Shown: positions 1 through 9,707 of the stretch, in pieces | Layout: each line of letters starts with the position of its first letter | Numbering within the stretch: the first letter of the stretch is position 1 | Origin: DASSUW01 sp963830725 | Lineage (GTDB): Bacteria > Actinomycetota > Thermoleophilia > Solirubrobacterales > Solirubrobacteraceae | Direction of reading: 5' to 3' | Assembly: GCA_963830725.1 (NCBI GenBank) | Contig: CAWHNO010000008.1 | Coordinates: 62,001 to 126,000 of the forward strand | Length of the DNA stretch: 64,000 bases | Notes under the pieces: generated by a model | Seen by the model: only the letters and a program-made list of their open reading frames with translations | What the model was told of the DNA's origin: nothing | Databases searched by the model: none | Position numbers and translations under genes: made by a program

Positions 1-555
1 GACCGCGTCGTTGAGCTCGCGCGCCAGGTGCGCGCGCTCCTCGGCGACGGCGAGGCGGGTCCTCGCCTCGCGCTGGCGCTCGAGCTCGGCGGCGAGCGCC
101 GCGAGCTCCTCGGCCTCGCGGCGCAGCGGCCGGGCGAACCAGCCGGCCAGCCACGGCCCGGCCGCCAGCGCCGCCATCACGCCGAGCTCGGTGTCGTCCG
201 CCGCGGACCACGCGTCGCTCAGCGCCGCGCCGGCGAAGGCCACAAGGCCGCCGACGACCGCGGTGGGCGCGGAGCCGTAGGCGGCGACCGAGTACTGCAC
301 GATCAGCACGGCGACGAACAGCGCGAGCGGCGTCGACTCCCAAGTCTCGCCGAGCGCCCGCCCGACCAGGGGGGCCGCGAGCAGGCCCGCGGCCGCCGCG
401 ATCGGGAGGCGCCGCCGGAGCGCGATCGGCAGCGTGAAGGCGGCTGCCGAGAGGACCGCCACGCCCGACCCGCCGTCGAGCAGGACCTCGGCGGCCGCCA
501 GCGCGAACAGTGCGAGCGCGAGCAGCGCGTCAAGGCGATCGCTCCGATTCGGCAT
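1..555 (-). CDS. NarL-type sensor histidine kinase, N-terminal part (cut by window edge)
   Basis: The gene starts at the ATG at 555-553 and runs off the left edge after 185 codons. The N-terminal half has about four hydrophobic helices, including LLALALFALAAAEVLLDG and LALFVAVLIVQYSVAAYG. A linker rich in Glu and Arg follows, and then EERAHLARELNDAV, which is the start of a HisKA_3 dimerisation/phosphoacceptor helix. The usual pattern there is ERARIARELHD. The position expected to hold the phosphorylated His reads Asn (RELND), so either this kinase is atypical or the base is wrong. The ATPase domain and any response regulator lie outside the window. Confidence 0.75.
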   Translation of the reverse strand, partial: MPNRSDRLDALLALALFALAAAEVLLDGGSGVAVLSAAAFTLPIALRRRLPIAAAAGLLAAPLVGRALGETWESTPLALFVAVLIVQYSVAAYGSAPTAVVGGLVAFAGAALSDAWSAADDTELGVMAALAAGPWLAGWFARPLRREAEELAALAAELERQREARTRLAVAEERAHLARELNDAV

Positions 556-718
556 GCGGCCAGCCTACGCGCGCTGCCGGGCGCCGCATCGGTCAATTGG
601 TCCAGCCGGGATCCATCGTGAGGTTGATCTCGAATCGATCCCGGAGGCGATGGCGGGCGGGGCCGGCGGCCGTAGCTTGCTCTGCATCAAGTCCCAATCG
701 CAGAGGAGCAACGAGATC

Positions 719-1252
719 ATGTGGAAGACATCGGGCCGCCTGAGCGCGGCCGCCGCCGTCATCGGCGGAGCGCTGTGGATCGTGTACGCCGTGCTCGCGG
801 CCGGACGGCCGCCCGGCTGCGTGGGCGACGCGTGCCTGCTCCAGTCGCACCGCGACCTCGGCGGGCTCGACGCGCTCGTCATCGCCGGCGGGCTGCTGCT
901 CCTGTTCGCGGTCGCCCAGCTCGCGGCCAGGGTGCGCGGCTTCTCCGCGGTCGCCGTGACCGGCGGCGTCGCGGTCATCCTCGCCGGGATCGTGAGCGGC
1001 AACTGGTACGTGCTCGTGGCGGGCGTCGCCGCCTGCGTCGTGGGCTCGATCGCGCTCGGGATCGCCGTGGTCCGCGCCGGTGCGGCGCCGGCGTGGGTGG
1101 GCGCGCTGCTCGTGGCCGGCTCGCTCGCGCTGTTCGCGGCCAACGACCAGGATGATCGCGTCCTCTTCGTGATCCCGTTCGCCCTGGCGTGGATGGTCGC
1201 CGGCGCCTACGGCGTGGGGTCGCGGTTGAACAGCCGCGTGGCCCACACGTAG
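719..1252 (+). CDS. multi-pass membrane protein of unknown function
   Basis: A 177-residue protein. The ATG at 719 is chosen because AGAGGAG lies about ten bases upstream. I see six hydrophobic segments separated by short loops, beginning with AAAVIGGALWIVYAVLAAG. The first loop has two Cys (PPGCVGDACLLQ), which could form a disulfide outside the membrane. No catalytic motif is visible. It diverges from the kinase at 1-555 across about 160 bases and converges with the DUF4097 gene. I do not recognise a named family. Confidence 0.7.
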   Translation: MWKTSGRLSAAAAVIGGALWIVYAVLAAGRPPGCVGDACLLQSHRDLGGLDALVIAGGLLLLFAVAQLAARVRGFSAVAVTGGVAVILAGIVSGNWYVLVAGVAACVVGSIALGIAVVRAGAAPAWVGALLVAGSLALFAANDQDDRVLFVIPFALAWMVAGAYGVGSRLNSRVAHT

Positions 1253-1265
1253 CCGACCGACCTGA

Positions 1266-2111
1266 TCACGGCCGCCGGATGAGGACGTTGCCGGCGGTCG
1301 TGCGGGCGCGCACCTCGACGGTCTCGGCCGACGGCTCGGGGGCCGTGCCGGCCTCGAGCGCGTTCTCCACCCGGCCCGCGGTGGAGCGCGCGTCGAGCCA
1401 GGCGGGAGTGCCCTCGGGGATGCCGACCTCGAGATCGCCGAGCGCGGTCTCGAGGACCACCGAGCCGCGTGCGACCTCTCCAAGCCGCACGTCGCCGTTG
1501 GACGACTTGGCGACGACGCCGGCCTGCGCGAGGTCGACCGCGATGCTGCCGTTGGCGGCGCTGATCCGGAGGTCGCCGCCGGCCGAGCCGACCCAGGTGT
1601 CGCCGTTGGAGTTCTTGATCACGGCGCTCGTGCCGAGCTCGCGCGCGCGCACGTCACCCGACCCGGTGGTGATGTCGGCGTGGCCCGTCGCGCGGTCGAC
1701 GCTGATGTCGCTGATGCCGCCCCTGACACTCAGCGTGTCGACCTCGTCGAGCAGGACCTGGCCCATGCCCGTCTTGATCCGGCAGTCGGCGAGCCGCCCG
1801 TTGCACGCGAAGTCGGTCATCTGGCCGCTTCCACGCAGGTTGGAGCCGGCGGGCAGCTCGATCGTCACGTCGATCGACCCGCCGGCGCTGCGAATGCGCC
1901 ACGAGCGCAGCTTCGGCGCCTTGACCAGCAGGTGCTCGTTCGCGTACTCGACGCGGGTCAGCTCAGCCGCCTTGACGTCCTCGGCGTTGGATGCGTCGCT
2001 GGGCCGCACGTCGATGACGGCGGCGGCGCCGTCCCCGGCGGTGAGCCGCACGTCGCCGACGACGACGTCGATCGTTGCCGAGATCGGTCCGGCGGTGTCG
2101 AAGCTGGGCAT
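1266..2111 (-). CDS. DUF4097-family beta-strand repeat protein
   Basis: A 281-residue protein made almost wholly of short alternating beta-strand repeats with many Gly, Asp and Val residues (for example SNGDTWVGSAGGDLRI and SSNGDVRLGEV). This is the pattern of DUF4097 / putative adhesin proteins related to LiaG/YvlB, which form a right-handed beta-helix. No signal peptide is visible, so it may be cytoplasmic. AGGAGG lies nine bases before the ATG. The gene follows the ribbon-helix-helix gene by 35 bases on the same strand and is probably cotranscribed. DUF4097 proteins are often found beside such regulators, but the function is unknown. Confidence 0.8.
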   Translation of the reverse strand: MPSFDTAGPISATIDVVVGDVRLTAGDGAAAVIDVRPSDASNAEDVKAAELTRVEYANEHLLVKAPKLRSWRIRSAGGSIDVTIELPAGSNLRGSGQMTDFACNGRLADCRIKTGMGQVLLDEVDTLSVRGGISDISVDRATGHADITTGSGDVRARELGTSAVIKNSNGDTWVGSAGGDLRISAANGSIAVDLAQAGVVAKSSNGDVRLGEVARGSVVLETALGDLEVGIPEGTPAWLDARSTAGRVENALEAGTAPEPSAETVEVRARTTAGNVLIRRP

Positions 2112-2146
2112 GGGGCGGTTCCTCCTGCATGGTCTGGTTCGGGTGG

Positions 2147-2626
2147 TCAGCGGACCCAGCCGGTGAAGGCCTCGCCGGTCCGTCCGCCGCGGCGGCCGGG
2201 CTCGCGCTGGGTGAGCGCGGCCGCGACGACGCGGACGAGCCAGGAGTTGACGGAGAGCCGCTCGCGGCTCGCGGCCTGCTCGACGGCGGCCTTGAGCTGC
2301 TCCGGCAGCCGCAGGTTGATGCGCGCGGTGGCCGCTTCGTCGCCTTCCGGCGGGGCCGGGGGCGACGGGTCGCCGGCCGGCTCGGCCGGCGTCGACACGA
2401 CGAACTCGGGCTCGCCGGCGCGCAGCCGCAGCTCGACCGAGCCGGGCGCGAGCTCGCGCGTGATCTCGTCGGCCGCGGCCGACAGGGCGTCGAGCAGCAT
2501 CAGCCGCACCGCGGAATCGAGCGGAGCGGTCAGCCGCTCGGCGAGCGCGCGGGCGTCCTCACCGCCGGCCTCGGCGGCGACGGCGAGCTCGCGGCGGAGG
2601 TTCTCGGCGTACGTCGACAGGTCCAT
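2147..2626 (-). CDS. HicB/Arc-like ribbon-helix-helix regulator
   Basis: A 159-residue protein. Its C-terminal third holds the DNA-binding ribbon-helix-helix: the strand ARINLRLPEQLKAAVEQAA, then RERLSVNSWLVRVVAAAL. This matches HicB/Arc-type antitoxins, where the strand enters the major groove. The N-terminal part is a helical domain that could mediate oligomerisation or ligand binding. No HicA-like toxin is adjacent; the partner gene is DUF4097. A palindrome covering the promoter and touching the start codon suggests that it represses itself. There is no Shine-Dalgarno sequence upstream of the ATG. Confidence 0.75.
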   Translation of the reverse strand: MDLSTYAENLRRELAVAAEAGGEDARALAERLTAPLDSAVRLMLLDALSAAADEITRELAPGSVELRLRAGEPEFVVSTPAEPAGDPSPPAPPEGDEAATARINLRLPEQLKAAVEQAASRERLSVNSWLVRVVAAALTQREPGRRGGRTGEAFTGWVR

Positions 2627-2661
2627 GATGCCAATATGGCATCATTTTGGCACTACGTCAA
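2626..2661 (-). promoter_or_regulatory. leaderless-type promoter with palindromic operator
   Basis: Reading the minus strand, TTGACG (2661-2656) is followed by exactly 17 bases and then CATATT (2638-2633). Six bases further is the ATG, so the transcript would start at or next to the start codon. The perfect inverted repeat TGATGCCA-ATA-TGGCATCA (2626-2644) covers the -10 hexamer and touches the ATG. That fits autorepression by the ribbon-helix-helix protein it drives. Confidence 0.6.
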
Positions 2662-2727
2662 GTGTCAGATTGGCGCGAAGGTTGACGCGATCGGCTGCGA
2701 GCCGGTCGGTCGATACCGTGGGAGCAA

Positions 2728-3591
2728 GTGCGGCTGGCGACCTGGAACGTCAACTCGATCAAGCAACGGCTGCCGCGGCTCCTGCCGTGGCTGGACCAGC
2801 GGCAGCCGGACGTGGTGTGCCTGCAGGAGACCAAGCTCGCGGACGACGCGTTCGCCGAGCTGCTCGGCAGCGAGCTGGCCGACCGCGGCTACGAGGTCGC
2901 GGCGCACGGCGAGGCGGCCTGGAACGGCGTGGCCATCCTCTCGCGCGTGGGCCTGGACGACGTCGCCGCGGGGATCCCCGGCGCGCCGGGCTTCCCGCAT
3001 CCCGAGGCGCGGGCGGTGTCGGCCACCTGCGACGGGATCCGGGTGGTCTGCGTGTACGTGCCGAACGGGCGCGAGCCGGACTCCGACCACTACCGCTACA
3101 AGCTCGCCTGGCTGGGCTCCCTGCGCGAGCTGGTCGCCGCCGGCCCTGAGGCGACGATCGTGTGCGGCGACATGAACATCGCGCCGGCCGACGACGACGT
3201 GTTCGACCCGGACGCCTACATCGGCCAGACGCACGTGACGGCGCCCGAGCGGGATGCGCTGGCCGAGCTGCAGGCGCTCGGCCTGCGTGACGTCGTGCGC
3301 GATCGCTGGCCCGGCGAGCGCGTCTTCTCCTACTGGGACTACCGCGCGGGCATGTTCCATCAGGACCTCGGGATGCGGATCGATCTGGTGCTGGCGAGCG
3401 CGCCGGTCGCGGAGCGCGTACGGGCGGCGTGGATCGACCGGCACGCCCGCAAGGGCAGCGGGCCGAGCGACCACGCTCCGGTCATGGTCGACCTCGACGA
3501 GGCGCCGGACGGGGACATCGGGCCGGTCGTGCCGCCGCCCTCGGCGCCGGTCACGCGGCGCGGCGCGGCCAAGCTCCCGCAGGCGCCGTAA
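2728..3591 (+). CDS. xthA: exodeoxyribonuclease III
   Basis: A 287-residue member of the exonuclease III / AP endonuclease family, which cleaves DNA at abasic sites and trims 3' ends during base-excision repair. Visible family motifs are the N-terminal WNVNSIKQRLP, the metal-binding QETKLAD, CVYVPNGREPD, GDMNIAP, and the catalytic C-terminal SDHAPVMV. The length suits the family, with a short Pro-rich tail. The GTG start at 2728 is supported by GGGAG a few bases upstream and by MRLATWNVNS, the usual first residues. It stands alone on the plus strand. Confidence 0.93.
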   Translation: MRLATWNVNSIKQRLPRLLPWLDQRQPDVVCLQETKLADDAFAELLGSELADRGYEVAAHGEAAWNGVAILSRVGLDDVAAGIPGAPGFPHPEARAVSATCDGIRVVCVYVPNGREPDSDHYRYKLAWLGSLRELVAAGPEATIVCGDMNIAPADDDVFDPDAYIGQTHVTAPERDALAELQALGLRDVVRDRWPGERVFSYWDYRAGMFHQDLGMRIDLVLASAPVAERVRAAWIDRHARKGSGPSDHAPVMVDLDEAPDGDIGPVVPPPSAPVTRRGAAKLPQAP

Positions 3592-3597
3592 ACCGTG

Positions 3598-3660
3598 ATG
3601 TCTCCACGATTCGTCACCGGAACGGTCCTGCAGGTCGACGGCGGCGGCCGGCTCGCCTGA
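3598..3660 (+). pseudogene. C-terminal scrap of a short-chain dehydrogenase/reductase
   Basis: Seven bases after the xthA stop, an open frame of 20 codons encodes MSPRFVTGTVLQVDGGGRLA. The FVTGT-x-LQVDGG pattern is the hallmark C-terminal end of classical SDR oxidoreductases. No SDR body precedes it, because the upstream DNA is xthA. It therefore looks like the last remnant of a gene removed by deletion. It is too short to be functional. Confidence 0.55.
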
Positions 3661-3674
3661 CCGGCCGCGGCCAC

Positions 3675-4154
3675 TCAGCCGGGCGCGTGGCGCCGGGCCA
3701 GCGCCATGAGCACTCCGATGCAGGCGAGGACCGCGGCCAGCCCGGCGGCCGTGGCCGCCGGCGACCGAACCGTGTCGGGGTGGGACGCCAGCAGGACGAG
3801 CGCTCCCGCCGCGGCGCCGGTCGCCGCGACGGCGAGGATGGCGAGCAGCCGCGGCGTCCCGGCACCCGGCTCGAGGCTGCCGGCCTCACGCTCGTCGAGC
3901 GACCAGAACGCGAGCTCCGCGGTCAACAGCAGCGCGCCTGCGTAGAGCGGCGCGGGGATCGCGCGATCGCCCTCCGGCATGACGTAGACCGCTCCCAGCA
4001 GCAGCACGGCGGCGAAGACCGGCGAGCCGCGCCCGGTGACGAGTGCGCCGGCGAGGAGCAGCGTCGCGCTCGCGACCACGACGATGCCGGCGCCCGTGGC
4101 GGCGAACGCGCCGGCAAGGGCGGCGAGCGCGAGCGCCGCGCCGGCGGCGGTCAC
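3675..4154 (-). CDS. small multi-pass membrane protein in the MoxR-DUF58 operon
   Basis: A 159-residue, Ala/Leu/Val-rich protein with five or six predicted membrane helices. The single polar stretch is LDEREAGSLEPGAGTP. The GTG start overlaps the stop of the DUF58 gene (GTGA), so translation is probably coupled. It is the last gene of the operon 6751 to 3675. The usual partners of MoxR/DUF58 pairs are membrane proteins and a transglutaminase; this may be a degenerate accessory component. I recognise no motif. Confidence 0.65.
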   Translation of the reverse strand: MTAAGAALALAALAGAFAATGAGIVVVASATLLLAGALVTGRGSPVFAAVLLLGAVYVMPEGDRAIPAPLYAGALLLTAELAFWSLDEREAGSLEPGAGTPRLLAILAVAATGAAAGALVLLASHPDTVRSPAATAAGLAAVLACIGVLMALARRHAPG

Positions 4155-5394
4155 ACGTGTGCGGGACGGGCGTGGCGCCGTAACGTGATCACCTCCTCGA
4201 TCGCCGTGTCGACGGCGGCGTGCGGCGGCTCCCAGCGCGCGACCGAGACGCCGAGTGCCTCGAAGCGGCTGCGCACGGCGTCGCGCTGAAGCCGCCAGAG
4301 CCGGAGCGCGGGCGTGTCACCGTGCACGAGGGGCGAGATCTCGAGGACGACGAGGTCGTAGCCGCGGGCGCGCAGGTCGAGCAGCGCGGCGATGCCGCGC
4401 TCGTCCAAGAGCGGGCTCAGCGCGATCACCAGCGCCCGCGACGCAAGCAGCCGGCGCGGCACGTGCGTGACGCCCTTCCACCGGAAGCTCGGCCTGACCT
4501 GGCTCGAGAAGAGCGCGTCGAGGATGCGGTAGAGCTGCCTCGTGCCCGGGCTGCCGGTGAGCCAGCTCAGGCTGCCGCCCAGGCTCACGAGCGCCACACG
4601 GTCCCGCTGCGCCAGGTAGCTGGAGGCGAGTGCCGCAGCGGCGCGCACCGCCGCGTCGAGCGTGCCCTCCTCGGCGAGCTCGGCTTCCGCGAAGGTGTCG
4701 AGGAACAGGACGACGTCCGCGCTGTGCTCGGGGTGCTGGACATTGACGTAGGGCATGCGACGGCGTGCCGTCGCGCGCCAGTTGATGCTGCGGACGCGGT
4801 CGCCCGGCGCCAGCGGGCGGAGGTCGGCGAACTCGATTCCCTCGCCCAGCTCGCGCGAGACCTGACTGCCGAGCACGGGTCGGGTCCTGAGCGGCGCGAC
4901 GATCCGATGCAGCCGTTCGACGCCCGCATAGACGCGCAGCTCGGCCACCTCGCCGAGCGGGCCGGCGAGCATGATCGCCCCGAGCCGGTCCTGCGCGCGG
5001 ACGATCGCGGGACCGACGTCATGCACGCCCCACCGCCGGGCCGTCACCGCGAATCGCAGCTCACGCCGCTCGCCGCGTGCGAGCCAGATCCCGATCGTCG
5101 CCGGGTCGGAGTCCAGCCGCGCGGCGACCGGGAGATGGACGCGCACGCGCGCGGGGGCACCGTGGTTGACCACCGCGAGCGTCGCGGTGAGCCGCTCTCC
5201 CTCGAGTGCGCGGTCGCGCTCGAGCCGCAGCTCGCCGTGGACCGCGAGCGGCGCGGCCGCGAGCGCGACGGCGACGAGCAGCAGGAACGGCGTCGCCAGG
5301 ACCGCGAGCTCCGGACGCCCCGTGATCAGCGCCGCCATGAGCGCCGCGGCCGCGAGCGCCGCGTAGCCCCGCAGGCGGGGCGAGGCCGACCGGC

Positions 5395-5398
<4 letters not shown>
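4151..5398 (-). CDS. DUF58 domain protein
   Basis: About 415 residues. Two N-terminal membrane helices (YAALAAAALMAALITG and ATPFLLLVAVALAAA) are followed by a beta-rich region and then the DUF58 core with GDRVRSINWRATARR, the family signature. A von Willebrand A-like part follows (VVLFLDTFAEAE). DUF58 proteins are encoded with MoxR AAA+ ATPases, which are thought to act as chaperones for their assembly. The start at 5398 overlaps the MoxR stop (ATGA); an in-frame upstream extension lies inside MoxR and is rejected. Confidence 0.85.
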
Positions 5399-6340
<942 letters not shown>

Positions 6341-6344
<4 letters not shown>

Positions 6345-6751
6345 AGCGCCTCCAGGCGGTCGAGCACCGCGTCGAGCTCGCGCGGGGGGATGCCTCCGCC
6401 GCGGCCGTCCGGCGGCGCCGGACGGTCCGGGCGGACGAGCTCCCAGGCCTGCGGGCCCAGCAGAGCCTGGGCCTCGTCGTCGCGATCGAGCCGCAGGCCG
6501 CGACGGGCCAGCCGCGTGTCTGCGATCTCCCGCAGGAGCGGCCGCAGCTGCGTGTGCGTCGCGAGGCCGCTCTCGCCCGATCGGTCGACGATCCGCTCGA
6601 TCCGCAGCAGCTGGCTCGGGCGCGATCGGCTCGTCGCGTCGGGCCGCGGCGGCGGTGGGGGCGCCCCGACGGGCAGCCACGCTGTGAGGGCGGCGACCGC
6701 GATCACCGTCGCGATTGCGCCGGCGACGATGAGGACAGCCTCGAGCGTCAC
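6341..6751 (-). CDS. small single-pass membrane protein heading the MoxR operon
   Basis: A 136-residue protein with one N-terminal membrane helix (AVLIVAGAIATVIAVAALTAWL), a Pro-rich linker and a charged soluble C-terminal part (LLREIADTRLARRGLRLDRD). Its stop overlaps the MoxR start (ATGA). Similar short membrane proteins commonly precede moxR in actinobacteria, but I cannot name a family. It is the first gene of the minus-strand operon and diverges from the DUF4129 gene. Confidence 0.7.
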
Positions 6752-6835
6752 CGGGCCCCGCCCGACCGTCGCCGATCAGCCATCCCGAGACGCTATCCGA
6801 GCGCAGCCCGCGGCGGGAGATATGCTCGCGGCGCG

Positions 6836-7615
6836 ATGGGTGCCTCGGGCTCTCGCATCGTCGGCACCGTCATTGTGCTCACGACGCTGATCTGCGTCGT
6901 GGCCTTCGTCGGCGACGGGCCGGTCCGGGGGCGCACGTCGCAGGAGCTGTACACCCCGACGCGGGCCGAGCTGCGGGAGGTCGGCGTGATCACGGACGAC
7001 TTCCCCGTCCCGGGCGCGCTGCCGCCGGAGATCTTCCCTACGGAGTCGTGGGACCTCCGCCCGCCGGGCCCGCCCGCGTGGCTGCTGTGGATGCTCGGCG
7101 CGATCGCCGCGGCCGGACTCCTCGTGATCGTCGTGCGGATGGCGCGCGCGCTGGCGGCGTGGCGCCCCGGCCGGCGGTTCCGTCTCCCGCGGCGCCGACG
7201 GACGATCGCTTTCCCGCCGGCCGACGCGATCGAGCCGGGGTCCGTCGAGCCCGAGGACGACGTGCGGGTCGCGCGGCGGGCGGTCGACGCGGCGCTCGCG
7301 CCGCTGCGCGAGCCGACCGATCCCCGCTCCGCGGTGATCGAGGCCTACACGCGGATGGAGCGGGTCCTCGCGGAACAGCGGCTGGGCCGGCGCGCGTCCG
7401 AGGCGCCGCGCGAGTATCTCCGGCGCGTGCTCAGCGAGCACGGCATGCCGGAGCAGTCGCTGACCACGTTGACGGCGCTGTTCGAGGAGGCGCGCTTCAG
7501 CCGCCACCCGATCCCGGAGTCGGCGCCGCTCCGCGCGGCGAGCGAGCTTCGGACGGCCCAGGTCACGCTCGCCCGGGCCGGCACCGTGGCCGGATCGCCG
7601 CGATTGCGAGCCTGA
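6836..7615 (+). CDS. DUF4129 domain protein
   Basis: A 259-residue protein. An N-terminal membrane helix (GTVIVLTTLICVVAFVG), a periplasmic stretch and a second helix (LLWMLGAIAAAGLLVIVV) lead to a cytoplasmic DUF4129 domain ending in LTTLTALFEEARFSRHPI, the conserved LFE-x-ARFS-x-HP signature. DUF4129 proteins accompany MoxR/DUF58 and transglutaminase genes; here the gene is divergent from that operon instead of inside it. No transglutaminase is present in the window. Confidence 0.8.
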   Translation: MGASGSRIVGTVIVLTTLICVVAFVGDGPVRGRTSQELYTPTRAELREVGVITDDFPVPGALPPEIFPTESWDLRPPGPPAWLLWMLGAIAAAGLLVIVVRMARALAAWRPGRRFRLPRRRRTIAFPPADAIEPGSVEPEDDVRVARRAVDAALAPLREPTDPRSAVIEAYTRMERVLAEQRLGRRASEAPREYLRRVLSEHGMPEQSLTTLTALFEEARFSRHPIPESAPLRAASELRTAQVTLARAGTVAGSPRLRA

Positions 7616-9652
7616 TCAGCCGAGCGGGATCTCCGCGGTGATGCGCGTGCCGCCTCCGGGCGGGCTGTCGACGTCAAGCCGGCCGTTGAGAGCCTCGACG
7701 CGAGCCGCGAGCCCGCGCAGGCCCGAGCCCCCGGTGGGATCGGCGCCGCCGACGCCGTCGTCCGAGACGAGCACCGTGGCCGCCCCGTTCGTGCGCTCGA
7801 TGGTGACGGTCGCGCTGGAGGCCTGCGCGTACTTGGCGATGTTCGTGATCGCCTCGGCGACGACGTAGTAGACCGCTGCCTCGACCGGCGCCGCAAGCCG
7901 CTCCTCCGGCACCGTCGTCACCTCGACCGGGACCGGGGCACGCGCCGTGAGGGCGTCCAGCGCGGCGCCGAGACCGCGATCGGTGAGCATCGCCGGGTGG
8001 ATGCCGCGGGCCAGCTCGCGCAGCTCGTCGAGCCCGCGGGCGAGCTCGCCCTGGGCGGTTGCGAGCAGCTCGCGGGCGGTCGCCGGGTCGCTCTCGAGCC
8101 TCGACGCCACCATGCCGAGCCCGAGCGCGACCGATACCAGCCGCTGCTGGGCGCCGTCGTGGAGGTTGCGCTCGAGCCGCTGCCGCTCGGCGTCGCCGAC
8201 CTCCACGAGCCGCGCGCGCGAGGCGGCCAGCTTGTCGTACGCGTCGGCGTTGGCGAGCGCCTGCGCGACGAGATCGGCGAAATCGCACAGGCGCTGCTCG
8301 ATGCCCTCGGGCAGCGGCTCGTCCGAGGTGCTCGCCGCGGCCAGCACGCCCCACAGCCGCCCGCCGACATGGACCGGCGCGGCGACGGCTCCGCGGTAGC
8401 CGGCGCTCGCGACCGCCGCCGCCAGCTCCCCGCTCGTCTCGTCGTAACGGTCGACGCGCGCGGCGGCGCCGCTGCGCACGACCCGCGCGAGGACCGTGTC
8501 GCCGTCGATGTCGAGCTCCGCGCCGACCGGGAACCGCGGCTGCCCGTGCTCGCTCCACGCGCCCACGACGGTGGCCGTACGGACGCCGTCGTACTGCATC
8601 ACGTTCGCGCCGGGCAGGCCGAGCAGACGCCCGACCTCCTCGGTCACCTGCTCGAACACCCGGCTCGGCGGCGCGTCGCCGGCCACGAGCGTGGCGACCC
8701 GGCGCAGCGCCGCCTGCTCGTTGGCCAGCGCGTGCTGGGCCGTCTCGGCCGAAGCCGCCGCCCGCGCCGCGCGGGTGCGCTCGGCGGTCACCGCGGCGAG
8801 CAGCAACGAGGTGATCGCCGCGATCGCGATGAAGAGCTGGGTGGCGAGCAGGCTGTCGGTGACCGAGTCGCGCACGAACGGTCCCGCGTCCTGCGAGGTG
8901 TTCCACACCGTGATCGAGCAGACGATGAGGACCGCCGTCGCCGCGCCGCGCGGTCCGAAGCGCAGCGCCGCCCACAGGAGCGCGGGGAAGACCACATAGG
9001 GCACGTCGCGCTGGGGCGGCAGCTCGGCGAGCACGACGAGCAGCACGAGCAGGACCGCGGCCTCGACGAGGTCCCGTCGCCGAACGCCGCCGATACCCCC
9101 GACGGCCCAGGTGAGCACCGCCGGCGCGACGATCAGGACGCCGGCCGCGTCTCCGAGCGTCCACGTGCGGAAGACACGGCCGAGCTCGTCGTCTGCGATC
9201 ACGTCGCCGAGCCAGAGCGCGGTCGGGCCGAACGCGGCGCTCACGACCGCCGCGACCAGCGCACAGGCGATGAAGGCGAGCACGTCGCGCACGCGATCGA
9301 GACCGCCCCGGCCGTCGGTGAGCCGGCGCATGAGCTCGGCGGCCACGACGAGCGCCACGGTGTTCCCGACGGTCTGGGCGAGGACGGTGCCGAGCGGCGT
9401 CGAGAAGTCCGCGAGCAGCAAATCGCCGATCACGATCCCCGGCACCATCCGCGGGCCGTACAGGAAGAGGACCGCCAACCCCACGCCCGCCGGCGGCCAC
9501 ACCGCAGCGACCGCGCCGTCGAGGTAGGCGAGCTCCAGTCCCACCCGCCCTGCCAGGTAGTAGGCGAGCGCGACGAGCGCGACACCAACCACGTACCGCG
9601 CGGCGCGGCTATGACCCACTTCGGTGATCAGCGGAGCGTCCTTGTCCACCAC
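7616..9652 (-). CDS. sensor histidine kinase with MASE1, GAF and NarL-type kinase domains
   Basis: A 678-residue protein. The N-terminal ~300 residues form a MASE1-like integral membrane sensor (AVWPPAGVGLAVLFLYGP). A coiled segment and a GAF domain (about 320-460) come next. The HisKA_3 box ERNLHDGAQQRLVSVALGLG carries the phosphoacceptor His near residue 494, and the HATPase_c domain has VVAEAITNIAKYA and VSDDGVGGADPTGGSGLRGL. All key kinase motifs are intact. No response regulator is next to it, so it is an orphan in this window. Confidence 0.9.
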   Translation of the reverse strand: MVDKDAPLITEVGHSRAARYVVGVALVALAYYLAGRVGLELAYLDGAVAAVWPPAGVGLAVLFLYGPRMVPGIVIGDLLLADFSTPLGTVLAQTVGNTVALVVAAELMRRLTDGRGGLDRVRDVLAFIACALVAAVVSAAFGPTALWLGDVIADDELGRVFRTWTLGDAAGVLIVAPAVLTWAVGGIGGVRRRDLVEAAVLLVLLVVLAELPPQRDVPYVVFPALLWAALRFGPRGAATAVLIVCSITVWNTSQDAGPFVRDSVTDSLLATQLFIAIAAITSLLLAAVTAERTRAARAAASAETAQHALANEQAALRRVATLVAGDAPPSRVFEQVTEEVGRLLGLPGANVMQYDGVRTATVVGAWSEHGQPRFPVGAELDIDGDTVLARVVRSGAAARVDRYDETSGELAAAVASAGYRGAVAAPVHVGGRLWGVLAAASTSDEPLPEGIEQRLCDFADLVAQALANADAYDKLAASRARLVEVGDAERQRLERNLHDGAQQRLVSVALGLGMVASRLESDPATARELLATAQGELARGLDELRELARGIHPAMLTDRGLGAALDALTARAPVPVEVTTVPEERLAAPVEAAVYYVVAEAITNIAKYAQASSATVTIERTNGAATVLVSDDGVGGADPTGGSGLRGLAARVEALNGRLDVDSPPGGGTRITAEIPLG

Positions 9653-9707
9653 GCGAGTCTAGTCGCCTCGCGTGGGAGAGGCAGCCGATTCGCAGTAGTA
9701 CGTTCGC

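Noticed and set aside
1680..3149. Long Arg/Gly-rich open frames overlapping DUF4097, RHH and xthA
   Set aside because: They are out-of-frame readings of GC-rich genes; composition is dominated by Arg, Ala and Gly and no motif is visible, while the opposite or other frame encodes clear families.
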